DNA of 64,000 nucleotides from Aquamicrobium zhengzhouense. GTDB taxonomy: Bacteria; Pseudomonadota; Alphaproteobacteria; Rhizobiales; Rhizobiaceae. Below, in pieces: positions 1-8,905 of this stretch. Position numbers and translations under genes: made by a program. The notes beneath the pieces are model-generated. The model was not told where the DNA came from. It did no database searches and saw only the letters and a program-made list of their open reading frames with translations. Position 1 is the stretch's first letter, and each line of letters opens with the position of its first letter. The stretch covers positions 1-64,000 of the forward strand of contig NZ_JADGMQ010000006.1 of NCBI RefSeq assembly GCF_016124105.1. The letters are read 5' to 3'.

Positions 1-58
1 ACTCGTCACCATCCTCAACGCCATGCTCCGGGACAGCAAACCATGGAAAACAGCTTGA
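1..58 (+). CDS. IS110-type transposase, C-terminal end only (runs off left edge)
   Basis: An open frame enters from the left edge and ends at the TGA at 56-58. The 18 residues (LVTILNAMLRDSKPWKTA) resemble the extreme C-terminus of IS110/IS116-family transposases, which typically end with an 'ILNAMLR...PW' sequence after the catalytic serine domain. This is family recall from a short tail, so the call is tentative. No IS end can be recognised to the right, and IS110 elements often lack terminal inverted repeats. A palindromic repeat begins about 12 bases after the stop. Confidence 0.6.
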   Translation, partial: LVTILNAMLRDSKPWKTA

Positions 59-71
59 CCCCCAACACAGT

Positions 72-174
72 CGCTCCCCCCCACAGGCGGGGGAGGATCC
101 GTGCGTAGCGCACCGGCTGTCCGGGTTCCTCCCCCTTGTGAGGGGGAGGTGGCCCAACGGGCCGGAGGGGGCTG
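72..174. repeat. Palindromic GC-rich intergenic repeat, copy A
   Basis: Two strong hairpin blocks built of C-runs and G-runs: an outer arm CTCCCCCC...GGGGGAG at 74-95, and a right module at 127-173 with CCTCCCCC/GGGGGAGG followed by a small hairpin (GGCCCAACGGGCC) and a GGAGGGGGC end. The right module has the same layout as copies B (4138-4283) and C (54164-54292), although the small hairpin has a different sequence. It lies between the transposase tail and the 3' end of nudC. Confidence 0.7.
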
Positions 175-232
175 ATGCGCCGATCCGTATCTGGCCTCAC
201 GAGGGGCGCTTGAAGGTTCTCTGCCCCTGACG

Positions 233-1174
233 CTACTCCGCCTCCGCCCAGAACCGGATCAGATGATGCGCGATTGCCGCTTGGGGTGGGAGGCGCAGCG
301 CTTGCGCGTGGGAACCTGCGAGCATCGAGCGGACTTCGTCGCGGGGGAACCAGCGGCAGTCTTCGAGTTCCTTGTCATCGAAGTTGATGTCGCCATTGAT
401 CGCCTCGCCATAGCAGCCAATCATCAGCGTGTGTGGAAATGGCCAGGGTTGGCTGGCGTGGTAGGCGACGCGGCCAAGCTTGATGCCCGCCTCTTCCATT
501 GTCTCGCGCCGAACGGCGTTTTCGATTGTCTCGCCGGGTTCGATGAAGCCTGCGAGGGAGGAGTACATCCCCTCGCCAAAATGCGGGCTGCGGCCAAGAA
601 GGCATCGGTCTCCTTGAACCGCAAGCATGATCACCACAGGGTCGGTGCGAGGAAAATGCTCGGCATTGCATTGGGTGCAGACGCGCTTGTAGCCGCCGAT
701 CCGCATTTCCGTCCGCCCGCCGCAGCGGCCGCAAAACCGGTGCGTGTGATGCCAGGTCAGGAGGGCGGCACCTTGCGCGAGTTCGCCGGTCGTCTTATCG
801 CTCAGGAGCCCTTGCGTGTAGATCGAACGGTGGTCGATCGCCTTGATGTGTTCGGGAAGATCTTCCGGTTCCAGTGATCCGGGGGCAACGAGCACGGGGC
901 CGTCAGCCGACATGCCTAGCAGCACCGCCTGTTCCAGATCGGCCCCCATATCTTTTGCTTCCGCGAGTGAAAAATAGGCGTCGGGATCGCTGCCGCCCAC
1001 TTTTACGTAAAGTCGGCTGGCCCGGGACAGCATGATCCGCGTGCGCGGATCAGCGAGAGCAAGAACAAGGGAGTCTTCGCTGCGATTTTCGGATTGGCGG
1101 TCGATACGGTTGCCAGCGAAGCCAACAAACTGGCTTGGCTCGCGTTCGGGGCCGGTGAGCGGAGCAAAAGTCAT
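233..1174 (-). CDS. nudC: NAD(+) diphosphatase NudC
   Basis: NUDIX hydrolase of the NADH pyrophosphatase type, which splits NAD(H) into NMN(H) and AMP. In several bacteria it also removes NAD caps from RNA 5' ends. The 313-residue product has a zinc ribbon with cysteines at about 148, 151, 166 and 169, a complete Nudix box at about 209-231 (GFIEPGE...RETMEEAG), and the family's SQPWPFP motif just after it. This full set distinguishes NudC from generic Nudix enzymes. It lies tail to tail with the transposase remnant and 18 bp downstream of the HIT gene on the same strand, so the two may be cotranscribed. Confidence 0.92.
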   Translation of the reverse strand: MTFAPLTGPEREPSQFVGFAGNRIDRQSENRSEDSLVLALADPRTRIMLSRASRLYVKVGGSDPDAYFSLAEAKDMGADLEQAVLLGMSADGPVLVAPGSLEPEDLPEHIKAIDHRSIYTQGLLSDKTTGELAQGAALLTWHHTHRFCGRCGGRTEMRIGGYKRVCTQCNAEHFPRTDPVVIMLAVQGDRCLLGRSPHFGEGMYSSLAGFIEPGETIENAVRRETMEEAGIKLGRVAYHASQPWPFPHTLMIGCYGEAINGDINFDDKELEDCRWFPRDEVRSMLAGSHAQALRLPPQAAIAHHLIRFWAEAE

Positions 1175-1192
1175 GTCGATATTCAGTCTGGT

Positions 1193-1696
1193 TCAGGAAA
1201 GCCTGGCGCGGATCTTTTCGATAAAGCCGTGCAGATCTTCACGGCGGTATGGTTCGCGCTGGCCGTATCCCCAAACCGGACCCGGCCAGTTCGGGTCGTT
1301 TTCATTGCGCGCCACAACGTGGAAATGAAGCTGTGAAACGACATTGCCAAGCGCGCCGGTGTTGATCTTGTGACAGCCCGTAACCTGGCTCAGAGCCTCG
1401 CTGACGGTGTTGGCCTCGAAGGTCAGCATGGTCTGATCCAGCGGCGTCAGGTCGTGGATTTCCACTGCGCCAGGTCGCTGCGGCACAAGGATGAGCCAAG
1501 GCCAGCGGCGATCGTCCATCAGACGCAATTCGCACAGCCCGAGCCAAAGTACGGGCGCAGTGTCGCGCTCAAGGCGCGGGTCGAGTTCGAATCCAGCCTT
1601 CCCGGCACCTATCACGGCAGTTCCTCGCTCTGCTTTTTGCGTGAGGCTAAAGATGTGTGGATCGACCTGCAAGCGAATCGTGAGCAAGCGTGACAT
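1193..1696 (-). CDS. HIT domain protein
   Basis: A 167-residue histidine triad family protein (nucleotide hydrolase/transferase superfamily). The triad region reads SQLHFHVVARNEND near the C-terminus; the first histidine of the HxHxHxx motif is a glutamine, which I recall from related proteobacterial HIT proteins. The ATG at 1696 was chosen because the longer reading frame back to 1768 would run over the SRP RNA promoter and gene. The substrate is not known. It sits directly upstream of nudC and diverges from the SRP RNA gene. Confidence 0.85.
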   Translation of the reverse strand: MSRLLTIRLQVDPHIFSLTQKAERGTAVIGAGKAGFELDPRLERDTAPVLWLGLCELRLMDDRRWPWLILVPQRPGAVEIHDLTPLDQTMLTFEANTVSEALSQVTGCHKINTGALGNVVSQLHFHVVARNENDPNWPGPVWGYGQREPYRREDLHGFIEKIRARLS

Positions 1697-1701
1697 CCCC
1701 C

Positions 1702-1730
1702 TTGCATTCGGAACGCGAATTGCCGATATG
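1702..1730 (+). promoter_or_regulatory. Sigma-70 type promoter of the SRP RNA gene
   Basis: TTGCAT at 1702-1707 and GATATG at 1725-1730 are separated by 17 bases. The expected start, 6-7 bases later, coincides with the first base of the SRP RNA at about 1737. The -35 element overlaps the upstream edge of the divergent HIT gene. Confidence 0.6.
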
Positions 1731-1736
1731 AACCTT

Positions 1737-1833
1737 GGGAGGTTGGTGGTGGACGAGCCACTCGCCAACCGGGTCAGGTCCGGAAGGAAGCAGCCCTAAC
1801 GAGCCAAGGCACGGGTCACCGTGCCAGCCTCCC
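1737..1833 (+). ncRNA. ffs: Signal recognition particle RNA, small bacterial type (4.5S)
   Basis: Contains the universally conserved SRP domain IV core (GGTCAGGTCCGGAAGGAAGC at 1771-1790), flanked by complementary arms that fold into a single long hairpin; the outer arm GGGAGG at 1737-1742 pairs with CCTCCC at 1828-1833. At about 97 nt it is the short form, which binds the Ffh GTPase in co-translational membrane targeting. It precedes dnaX, an arrangement common in alphaproteobacteria. Confidence 0.95.
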
Positions 1834-1947
1834 ACCCTATTCTTTCCGCCATCCGCCGCAATGGCTGCGGCACGCGGTTGACGCAGTCGGCTGCCGGCGG
1901 CGAAACTCGGGCTTCGCACCATTCCGCAGGGGAGTTTGGCCGCAGGC

Positions 1948-3777
1948 ATGGCTGACGCAGGCAAAGACGCTTCCACGAACGCCGCCTACCGGGTCCTGGC
2001 GCGTAAATACCGTCCGCGCGACTTCACCGGTCTCATTGGCCAAGAGCCGATGGTCCGAACCCTTACCAACGCTTTCTCGACCGGACGCATCGCACAGGCG
2101 TGGATGCTGACGGGCGTTCGCGGTGTCGGCAAGACGACCACCGCGCGCATTCTTGCGCGAGCGCTCAATTACAAGACTGATACGATAGATCGCCCGTCCG
2201 TCGACCTCTCTGTTGCCGGGCAGCATTGCGATGCGATCATGGAAGGCCGCCATGTCGACGTTATCGAGATGGACGCCGCCTCGCATACAGGCATCGACGA
2301 CATTCGCGAGATCATCGAACAGGTCCGTTATGCGCCGGTGTCGGCTCGCTACAAGGTCTACATCATCGACGAGGTTCACATGCTGTCGAACCAGGCCTTC
2401 AACGGCCTGCTGAAGACGCTTGAGGAACCACCACCCCATGTGAAGTTCATCTTCGCGACCACGGAAATCCGCAAGGTTCCGATCACGATCCTGTCGCGCT
2501 GCCAGCGCTTTGACCTGCGCCGCATCGATGCTGCGCTGATCAAGCAGCATCTGGCGCATATCGGCTCGCTCGAGGGCGTGGAAGCCGAAGACGACGCGTT
2601 GGCCATGGTCGCGCGCGCCGCTGAGGGCTCGATGCGCGACGCGCAGTCGATTTTCGATCAGGCGATCGCTCATTCCTCGGGGAAGGTGACGGGGGAAACC
2701 GTTCGCGACATGCTCGGTCTGGCTGATCGCGCCCGCATCATCGATCTGTTCGAGCTTCTGATGAAGGGCGATGTGGCCGGGGCGCTGAATGAATTTCGTG
2801 CTCAGTACGATGCGGGTGCAGACCCAGCGACTGTGCTGACCGAGATTGCCGAGTTCAACCATCTCGTTACGCGGGTGAAATTCGTGCCTGCGGCGGCTGG
2901 TGATGCGTCGCTGTCACAGGACGAGCGCACGCGCGGCCTCGACTATTCAAAGCAGCTTTCCGTGCGTGTTCTGTCACGTACCTGGCAGATGCTGCTCAAG
3001 GGCATTTCCGAGGTGCAGACGGCAAATCGTCCGGTCAACGCCGCCGAGATGGTGTTGATCCGGATCGCCCACGCGGCCACGCTTCCGACGCTGGATGAGG
3101 CGTTGAAATCGCTGGAACAGGGCGGTGGCATCCCCGCGGGCGGCGCTCCCCGGCCAAATGGTGGTGCGCGCCCGGGTGGGGGCGGTGCTACAGCCACGGC
3201 CGCGGCGATCGCGACACAATCTTACGCTCCTCCCGTCACCGGCGGTGGTGGCCAGACGATGCGACTGGTTGCCTCGCAGCCACAGGCGGAAATGCAGGCG
3301 CAGCCTGCGCCAGCCCCCGCAGTCGAGGCGGAACCTGCCGTTCGGCTGAACTCTCTGTCCGATCTTGCCAAGCTGGCGGATTCGCACCGCGACGTTGCGC
3401 TCAAGGTGATGATCCGCCGCTTCTTGCGCCCTGTCAGCATCGAGCCGGGACGGCTTGAAGTCAGTTTGACGCCTGATGCGCCACGCGATTTCGTTCCGAA
3501 CCTTTCCAATCGCCTCAAGGAATGGACCGGTCGCCCCTGGATGGTGACCGTCTCTCGTGAGGAAGGCGGCGCAACGCTTGCGGAGATCGACGACGAGCGG
3601 CGCGAGACCGCGATGATGGACGCGCGCAATGATCCCGCCGTGGCTGCCATTCTGGCTCGTTTTCCCGGCGCAAAGATCGTCAATGTGACGATCCCGAACG
3701 CCGCCGACGTTGAAGACGATGCACCTGCGGATCTTATGCCCGATCCGGGCATTGATGACGATGACGATGATTTTTAG
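1948..3777 (+). CDS. dnaX: DNA polymerase III subunit gamma/tau
   Basis: Clamp-loader ATPase of the replicative polymerase. The 609-residue product has an AAA+ domain with Walker A GVRGVGKT at residues 56-63, Walker B IIDEVHML, and sensor-1 region SRC, followed by a long Ala/Pro/Gly-rich linker and a C-terminal tau domain ending in an acidic tail. The zinc module region has one cysteine (C94) instead of the four seen in E. coli. ATG 1948 is preferred over the TTG at 1936 because GGGGAG at 1929-1934 would leave almost no spacing to the TTG. No obvious frameshift site for a gamma form was seen. It is followed 18 bp later by ybaB. Confidence 0.95.
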   Translation: MADAGKDASTNAAYRVLARKYRPRDFTGLIGQEPMVRTLTNAFSTGRIAQAWMLTGVRGVGKTTTARILARALNYKTDTIDRPSVDLSVAGQHCDAIMEGRHVDVIEMDAASHTGIDDIREIIEQVRYAPVSARYKVYIIDEVHMLSNQAFNGLLKTLEEPPPHVKFIFATTEIRKVPITILSRCQRFDLRRIDAALIKQHLAHIGSLEGVEAEDDALAMVARAAEGSMRDAQSIFDQAIAHSSGKVTGETVRDMLGLADRARIIDLFELLMKGDVAGALNEFRAQYDAGADPATVLTEIAEFNHLVTRVKFVPAAAGDASLSQDERTRGLDYSKQLSVRVLSRTWQMLLKGISEVQTANRPVNAAEMVLIRIAHAATLPTLDEALKSLEQGGGIPAGGAPRPNGGARPGGGGATATAAAIATQSYAPPVTGGGGQTMRLVASQPQAEMQAQPAPAPAVEAEPAVRLNSLSDLAKLADSHRDVALKVMIRRFLRPVSIEPGRLEVSLTPDAPRDFVPNLSNRLKEWTGRPWMVTVSREEGGATLAEIDDERRETAMMDARNDPAVAAILARFPGAKIVNVTIPNAADVEDDAPADLMPDPGIDDDDDDF

Positions 3778-3795
3778 GGTTTTGTGGAGACGAGC

Positions 3796-4119
3796 ATGAA
3801 AGACCTTCTCGGCATGATGGGCAAGGCAAAGGAGATGCAGGCCAAGTTCCAGGCCATGCAGGAAGAGATTGCCAACACCGAGGCCAGCGGGCAGGCCGGC
3901 GGCGGTCTCGTCCAGGTCGTCCTTTCAGGCAAGTCGGAAATGCGGTCCCTTAAGATCGACCCGTCGCTGTTCAAGGAAGACGACGTCGAGGTTCTGGAAG
4001 ACCTGATCGTTGCTGCGCACAATGATGCGCGTTCAAAGGTCGAAGCGGTGATGCAGGAAAAGTCGCGTGAGCTGACCGCTGGCCTGCCCATCCCTCCCGG
4101 CTTCAAGCTGCCATTTTAG
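3796..4119 (+). CDS. ybaB: YbaB/EbfC nucleoid-associated protein
   Basis: A 107-residue DNA-binding protein of the YbaB/EbfC family, a homodimer found with the nucleoid. The N-terminal helix ([18 protein letters not shown]) is typical of the family. The start at 3796 has a GGAGA ribosome-binding site at 3786-3790; the GTG at 3784 does not. It is the second gene of the dnaX unit. In many bacteria recR follows ybaB; here a repeat and an oppositely oriented oxidoreductase follow instead. Confidence 0.93.
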   Translation: MKDLLGMMGKAKEMQAKFQAMQEEIANTEASGQAGGGLVQVVLSGKSEMRSLKIDPSLFKEDDVEVLEDLIVAAHNDARSKVEAVMQEKSRELTAGLPIPPGFKLPF

Positions 4120-4137
4120 GATAAGCGGCGTCTAAAC

Positions 4138-4283
4138 GCCCCCATCGTCGCTTTGCGACACTTGCCTCGCTAGCGGGGGAAGATCCCGGAGATGCTGAGC
4201 GTTCCTTGAAAAACGGACAGGGCCGCTTGGATCCTCCCCCGTTCACGGGGGAGGGGGACCACCGAAGGTGGTGGAGGGGGCTG
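4138..4283. repeat. Palindromic GC-rich intergenic repeat, copy B
   Basis: About 146 bp between ybaB and the LLM oxidoreductase. It begins GCCCCCATCGTCGCTTTGCG and ends in GGTGGAGGGGGC. Its last ~29 bases, including the hairpin CCACCGAAGGTGG, are identical to those of copy C near 54264-54292. The left part also aligns with copy C, including the GCGACAC and CCGGAGAT blocks. The near-inverted ends (GCCCCC...GGGGGC) and internal hairpins resemble a miniature non-coding mobile repeat. Confidence 0.75.
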
Positions 4284-4353
4284 CGGGGGCTTTTTCCGTA
4301 GCAGACCTTCCGCGGCTCTCCCGTATCTACACTTTGGCCGGCTTTTGCCGCCG

Positions 4354-5367
4354 CTACACCGTCACCAGCTCTTCTTCCTGCAATTCCTTGGCCGCCTCAG
4401 CGAGAATTTCGTAACTGCGGACGCGGGCGTGGTGGTCGAAGATCTGGGCGGTGACCATCAGTTCGTCCGCGCCAGTACGCCTGGCGAAGGCCTTGAGGCC
4501 TTCCTTGACGGTCTCCTTCGACCCGACGACCGAGCAGGTGAGAGTGTGAGCGAGGACCGCCTTCTCTGGCTCCCCAAGCGAGGCGAGGTAGCCGGGCTTT
4601 GGTGGTGGGAGTTTGCCGGGGCGTCCGGTGCGGATGTTCACGAAGGCCTGTTGTGTTGATGAGAAGAGCAGCTCAGCTTCCTCGTCCGTATCTGCGGCCG
4701 TGACGTTGATGCCAAGCATTGCATAGGGGCGCTCGAGGTATTCCGACGGCTCGAAGCGCTCACGATAGACGTGAAGCGCGTTTTCCATTTCGGCGGGCGC
4801 AAAGTGAGACGCGAACGCGTAAGGAAGACCAAGCATCGCCGCGAGCTGGGCGCCGTACAGGCTCGAGCCAAGAATCCAGACCGGAACATGCAGACCCATG
4901 CCCGGTACCGCGCGAACCCGCTGCCCCGGCTGTTCAGGCTTGAAATAATGCAGAAGTTCGACAACGTCGTTCGGGAACGAGTCGACGCTGGCATTCATGG
5001 TGCGGCGAAGGGCGTGTGCCGTGATCTGGTCCGTCCCCGGCGCGCGGCCAAGGCCAAGATCGATGCGGCCAGGATGCAGCGCCTCCAGCGTGCCAAATGC
5101 TTCGGCAACCATCAGCGGGGCGTGGTTGGGGAGCATGATGCCGCCGGCACCAACGCGAATGCTGTGGGTGCCGGCCGCAACATGGCCGATGACGACTGCA
5201 GTTGCGGCGCTTGCAATACCGGGCATGTTGTGATGTTCGGCGAGCCAGTAGCGTCGATAGCCGAGCCGTTCGGCATGGCGGGCCAGATCCACCGTATTGG
5301 CCAGGGAGCGGGCAACATCGCTGCCTTCTGGAACCGGCGAGAGGTCAAGTACCGAGAGCTTAATCAT
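4354..5367 (-). CDS. LLM class flavin-dependent oxidoreductase
   Basis: Luciferase-like monooxygenase, 337 residues, of the YhbW/LuxA-alpha-like group, which use reduced FMN or F420-like cofactors for oxidations. Family features visible are the N-terminal strand [25 protein letters not shown], and the loop [18 protein letters not shown] followed by [15 protein letters not shown]. No partner flavin reductase is next to it, so the substrate cannot be inferred. It is encoded convergent to dnaX-ybaB with repeat copy B between, and 55 bp downstream of rmuC on the same strand. Confidence 0.88.
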   Translation of the reverse strand: MIKLSVLDLSPVPEGSDVARSLANTVDLARHAERLGYRRYWLAEHHNMPGIASAATAVVIGHVAAGTHSIRVGAGGIMLPNHAPLMVAEAFGTLEALHPGRIDLGLGRAPGTDQITAHALRRTMNASVDSFPNDVVELLHYFKPEQPGQRVRAVPGMGLHVPVWILGSSLYGAQLAAMLGLPYAFASHFAPAEMENALHVYRERFEPSEYLERPYAMLGINVTAADTDEEAELLFSSTQQAFVNIRTGRPGKLPPPKPGYLASLGEPEKAVLAHTLTCSVVGSKETVKEGLKAFARRTGADELMVTAQIFDHHARVRSYEILAEAAKELQEEELVTV

Positions 5368-5422
5368 GCACCCGATATAGGATGCGCAGCCTGCTCCTCC
5401 AAGCCGCTCCGGGCATCAGAGT

Positions 5423-6664
5423 TTAATCGGGGTCTTCGACCACATGCAGCCGAAGACGTCCGTTGGCAGGTGCACTCGCGGCGCCTCGCGACTTTTCGGA
5501 AGCTTCCTCATCTGTGCTCAATTCAAGCGCCTCTATTTTCGCGCCGCGTTTGGTGACCTTTTCTGTCGAGGTCAGGATGAGATCAATGTCCCGCGAAGCT
5601 TGCGAAAAGTGTGAGTGCAGTTTGCGAACCCGATCATCAAGCCGACCGACATCTTCCATCAGGCGAACCACCTCGCCCTGGATCAGATGAGCCTGTTCGC
5701 GCATACGCACGTCCTTCAAGACGGCCTGAATGACCTGTATGGACAGCATCAAGAGCGAGGGCGAGACGATCACGATCCGCGAGCGGTGCGCCCGTTGAAC
5801 GAGGTTTTCAAAGTTCTCATGGATCTCCGCAAAGATCGACTCGGAGGGCACGAAGAGAAATGCCGTGTCCTGGGTCTCGCCCTGGATAAAATATTTCTCG
5901 GCGATGGCGCGGATGTGAACCTCTACGTCGCGGCGAAATGCCTGTGCCGCTGATTTGGCAGCTTCAGGGTGGCCCGCTTGCCCTGCGTCGCGCATTGCGT
6001 TCCAGGATTCCAGCGGGAACTTGGCGTCGATGACGAGGTCCGGCGCCCCGTTCGGCATCCTGATGAGACAGTCCGGGCGATTGCCGTTGGAGAGCGTCGC
6101 CTGAAATTCGTACGCGCCGTGGGGCAGGCCATCGGCAATGATCGCTTCCATCCGGCTTTGGCCAAATGCGCCACGCGTCTGCTTGTTGGACAAGATTTGC
6201 TGTAGCTGAACGACCTGTCCCGCAAGCGACTGGATGTTCGACTGGGCCGTGTCGATGACTGCCAGTCGTTCTTGAAGTTTCGCCAGATTTTCGTGGGTGG
6301 ACTTCGTTTGTTCGGTCAGCGACTGACCCAAACGGGAACTGAGGCCATCAAGGCGATCACCCAAGACACGAGTGAGCTCCGCCTGCCTGCTGCCGAAGAC
6401 TTCGGCAATCGTTCCCATCCGGCCCTGCATTTCCGCCTGTGAGCGCATGATTTCAGACATGCGCGTCTCAAACTCACGTGCCCGTTCGGCTGCTTCGGCG
6501 GCGGCCAGAGCGCGCGCTTGTGCCGAGCGCCAAAGGCCAAGAACGAGGAGGACCAGAAGAATGACAACGAGGATGGCACCGCCAGACAGCAGCTGCCCGA
6601 GGGTAAGCGTTGTCGCGCCAAGCTGAGCCACGGGAACGGAAAAGGCGCTCGAAAATTCGTCCAT
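5423..6664 (-). CDS. rmuC: DNA recombination protein RmuC
   Basis: A 413-residue RmuC-family protein: an N-terminal membrane anchor at about residues 28-47 (leucine/valine-rich), a coiled-coil region to about 150, then the conserved RmuC nuclease-like domain containing the stretches [20 protein letters not shown] and [20 protein letters not shown]. In E. coli RmuC limits inversions at short inverted repeats. The gene diverges from def with about 100 bp between, as in many Hyphomicrobiales genomes. Confidence 0.92.
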   Translation of the reverse strand: MDEFSSAFSVPVAQLGATTLTLGQLLSGGAILVVILLVLLVLGLWRSAQARALAAAEAAERAREFETRMSEIMRSQAEMQGRMGTIAEVFGSRQAELTRVLGDRLDGLSSRLGQSLTEQTKSTHENLAKLQERLAVIDTAQSNIQSLAGQVVQLQQILSNKQTRGAFGQSRMEAIIADGLPHGAYEFQATLSNGNRPDCLIRMPNGAPDLVIDAKFPLESWNAMRDAGQAGHPEAAKSAAQAFRRDVEVHIRAIAEKYFIQGETQDTAFLFVPSESIFAEIHENFENLVQRAHRSRIVIVSPSLLMLSIQVIQAVLKDVRMREQAHLIQGEVVRLMEDVGRLDDRVRKLHSHFSQASRDIDLILTSTEKVTKRGAKIEALELSTDEEASEKSRGAASAPANGRLRLHVVEDPD

Positions 6665-6765
6665 TAGCTGAGGTTAAACGATTCGAGCGACATCCAGAAG
6701 ATCAAAACGAGAACATCGATGCAATTGTCGTTGACGCCGTTCGGTCATGGCATTACCTCACGCCC

Positions 6766-7293
6766 ATGATCCTACCGCTCGTAATTCTCCCCGATCCAAT
6801 TCTTCGTCAGGTGTCAGCGCCCGTTGAGCGTATTGACGACCATGTGCGACGTTTCGCTGACGATATGCTGGAGACGATGTACGACGCTCCCGGCATTGGT
6901 CTGGCGGCGATCCAGGTCGGCGAGGCACGGCGCATGCTGGTCATTGATCTGGCCAAGGAGAATGAGCCGAAGGCACCTCAGGTGTTCATCAACCCTGAAA
7001 TCGTGGACACTGGCGCCGGTGTATCCGTTTACGAGGAAGGCTGCCTTTCAATTCCGGACTACTACGCCGAGGTTCAGCGGCCCGACACTGTCACGGTGAA
7101 ATACCTGAACATCAAGGGTCAGGAACAGACGGTCACTGCCGACGGGCTGCTGGCAACCTGCCTGCAGCATGAGATCGATCATCTCAATGGCATCCTGTTC
7201 ATCGACCACATTTCCAAGCTCAAGCGCGACATGGTCGTGCGCAAGTTCCGCAAGCTGGCGAAAGACAAGGCACCAAGCCGGCAGGCGTCCTGA
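6766..7293 (+). CDS. def: Peptide deformylase
   Basis: Removes the formyl group from N-terminal formyl-methionine of new proteins. All three catalytic motifs are present in the 175-residue product: GIGLAAIQV at 43-51, EGCLSIP at 91-97 with metal ligand C93, and QHEIDH at 134-139 with ligands H135 and H139 and catalytic E136. ATG 6766 gives the usual family N-terminus ([15 protein letters not shown]); the frame continues further upstream but that part overlaps rmuC. In relatives def is usually followed by fmt and truA; here an unrelated membrane protein follows. Confidence 0.96.
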   Translation: MILPLVILPDPILRQVSAPVERIDDHVRRFADDMLETMYDAPGIGLAAIQVGEARRMLVIDLAKENEPKAPQVFINPEIVDTGAGVSVYEEGCLSIPDYYAEVQRPDTVTVKYLNIKGQEQTVTADGLLATCLQHEIDHLNGILFIDHISKLKRDMVVRKFRKLAKDKAPSRQAS

Positions 7294-7308
7294 TATGCCT
7301 GCCTTTGG

Positions 7309-7329
7309 GCGCGTGGGTTAGCCACGCGC
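7309..7329 (+). other. Stem-loop after def
   Basis: Perfect 8-bp inverted repeat GCGCGTGG/CCACGCGC with a 5-base loop, 15 bp after the def stop and 35 bp before the next gene. It has no T-run, so it is not a standard intrinsic terminator. It could protect the 3' end of the def message. Confidence 0.45.
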
Positions 7330-7363
7330 GGTACTTCGACAGTTTGAGAAAATCGAGGCTGAT

Positions 7364-8455
7364 ATGGTAACGCCCACGGAGTCCCAACCGGGGTGGGAGC
7401 CGCTCGCGGCATTTCCAAAGCTGGCGCAATGGGCGCTGCTTCTGGCGCTTTCGGGTGCGTTCTATTTCTTTATCGAATGGATTCAGATGCCGGCCGCCGG
7501 ACTTATTGGTCCGATGATTGCGGGTGTCATCGCAGGAACACACGGCGCAACCATTCGAATTCCTCTCCCGGTCTTCGCCGCGTCTCAGGGCGTTATCGGC
7601 ATTCTGATCGCTGCCACGATCGAGCCGCAGATCCTTGGAACGATTGCGGCGGATTGGCCGCTGTTCCTCGCGTTCACCATGGCAACGCTTGCCGCCTCAA
7701 CCTACCTCGGATGGCAGATCAGCCGGTGGCGTATCTTGCCGGGAAGCACCGCCATTTGGGGCTCGTCGCCCGGGGCCGCATCGGTCATGGTGATCATGGC
7801 CGACGCATTTGGGGCCGACTTCCGACTTGTCGCCTTCATGCAATATCTCAGGGTGATGCTCGTTGCGGCGGTTGCTGCCGTGACTGCCGCCTTCATCGTT
7901 CCAGGCGCTTCGGTGACGATCGCCGAACCAGAGTTCTTCCCGCGGCTCGATCCGTTTTCGTTCGGCCCGACTTTGATGCTGATTGCAGCGGGGGCCTTCT
8001 TCGGAAAGCTGTTGCGGTTGCCCTCGCCCTATTTCATGGGCGTGCTGATTTTGTCACTGGTGGCGCATTTCGGGGCAGGCGTCGATTTTCAGCTGCCGCC
8101 ATGGCTGCTTCTGGCTGGCTATGCAGGGATCGGCTGGAGCATCGGGCTGAATTTTACCCGGCCGATCGTGCGCCATGCGGCCCGCGCCCTGCCGCAGGTG
8201 GTGGGTTCGATCGTCCTATTGCTATGCTTTTGTGCAGGAATCGGCTTCCTGCTCAGCCAGACGCTCGGCATCGACTTCCTGACCGCCTATCTGGCGACGA
8301 GCCCGGGTGGGATGGATTCCATCGCGATTATTGCGGCTGCCGCAGGAAACGTCGACATGTCGTTCATCCTGGCGATGCAGATGGCGCGCTTTTTTATCGT
8401 GATGATCTTCGGGCCAATGATTGCCCGGTTCCTGGCGAAAACCACGCCGGAATAA
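7364..8455 (+). CDS. AbrB-family membrane protein (AmoA-like, duplicated membrane domain)
   Basis: A 363-residue, very hydrophobic protein with roughly ten membrane segments in two related halves. It carries family sequences GLIGPMIAG and WGSSPGAASVMVIMADAFGAD in the first half and an LATSPGGMDSIAII repeat of the same motif near the C-terminus. Databases often label this family 'AbrB family transcriptional regulator' or 'ammonia monooxygenase', but the sequence is a membrane protein and neither label is supported here. Transport is a reasonable guess only. It is downstream of def, separated by a stem-loop. Confidence 0.8.
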   Translation: MVTPTESQPGWEPLAAFPKLAQWALLLALSGAFYFFIEWIQMPAAGLIGPMIAGVIAGTHGATIRIPLPVFAASQGVIGILIAATIEPQILGTIAADWPLFLAFTMATLAASTYLGWQISRWRILPGSTAIWGSSPGAASVMVIMADAFGADFRLVAFMQYLRVMLVAAVAAVTAAFIVPGASVTIAEPEFFPRLDPFSFGPTLMLIAAGAFFGKLLRLPSPYFMGVLILSLVAHFGAGVDFQLPPWLLLAGYAGIGWSIGLNFTRPIVRHAARALPQVVGSIVLLLCFCAGIGFLLSQTLGIDFLTAYLATSPGGMDSIAIIAAAAGNVDMSFILAMQMARFFIVMIFGPMIARFLAKTTPE

Positions 8456-8473
8456 CCGGCGCGGTTTGTCAGA

Positions 8474-8905
8474 TCAGATGTCGATGACCAGGTAGGAGCC
8501 TTCCTGGCGGATATCGAAGACGTCGATCTTGTAGGGTCCTTCCACGATCTTCGTGGCGTCCTCGACCGCAAGGTCGAATTTCTTGACGCGGGTGCGGCGA
8601 GGATCGCACCAGGACTTGCCGGTCTTGAGGTCAAATTCCCAGCCGTGCCATGGGCAGCGCACGAACTCGCCATGGCGGGTCATGCGTGCTTCGCCCGGCT
8701 CATCTGCCTCCGCGAGCCCGACAATCGCGCCCGCGCACAGGCTCGCGCCTTCATGCGGACAACGATCGCCGATCGCGGAATATTCGCCATTGACGTTGAA
8801 GATTGCGATGTCGCGGCCAGCCACCTGGACGCGTTTTGACGCCCCCGGCTGGATTTCATCGGCGCGGCACACGACGTGCCGCTTCGCCTTGGTATCTGCT
8901 TCCAT
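8474..8905 (-). CDS. Rieske [2Fe-2S] protein
   Basis: A small 143-residue protein with a complete Rieske cluster site: C49-P-H51 and C84-P-W-H87, the latter in CPWHGWEF. It has no catalytic (non-heme iron) domain, so it is ferredoxin-like: an electron carrier or a partner of an unseen enzyme. It is the last gene of a three-gene operon; its ATG shares a base with the TAA of the upstream amidohydrolase (TAATG). A Rieske ferredoxin translationally coupled to two metal-dependent hydrolase/decarboxylase-type genes suggests aromatic or ring-compound catabolism, but this is inference. Confidence 0.88.
   Translation of the reverse strand: MEADTKAKRHVVCRADEIQPGASKRVQVAGRDIAIFNVNGEYSAIGDRCPHEGASLCAGAIVGLAEADEPGEARMTRHGEFVRCPWHGWEFDLKTGKSWCDPRRTRVKKFDLAVEDATKIVEGPYKIDVFDIRQEGSYLVIDI

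Noticed and set aside
263-877. 204-codon frame on the plus strand
   Set aside because: Antisense to nudC, which has all its motifs.
1837-2862. 341-codon frame on the minus strand
   Set aside because: Shadow of dnaX; Arg/His-rich composition and no family features.
7393-8487. 364-codon frame on the plus strand
   Set aside because: Alternative frame of the AbrB-type membrane protein; Arg/Cys-rich without membrane segments.
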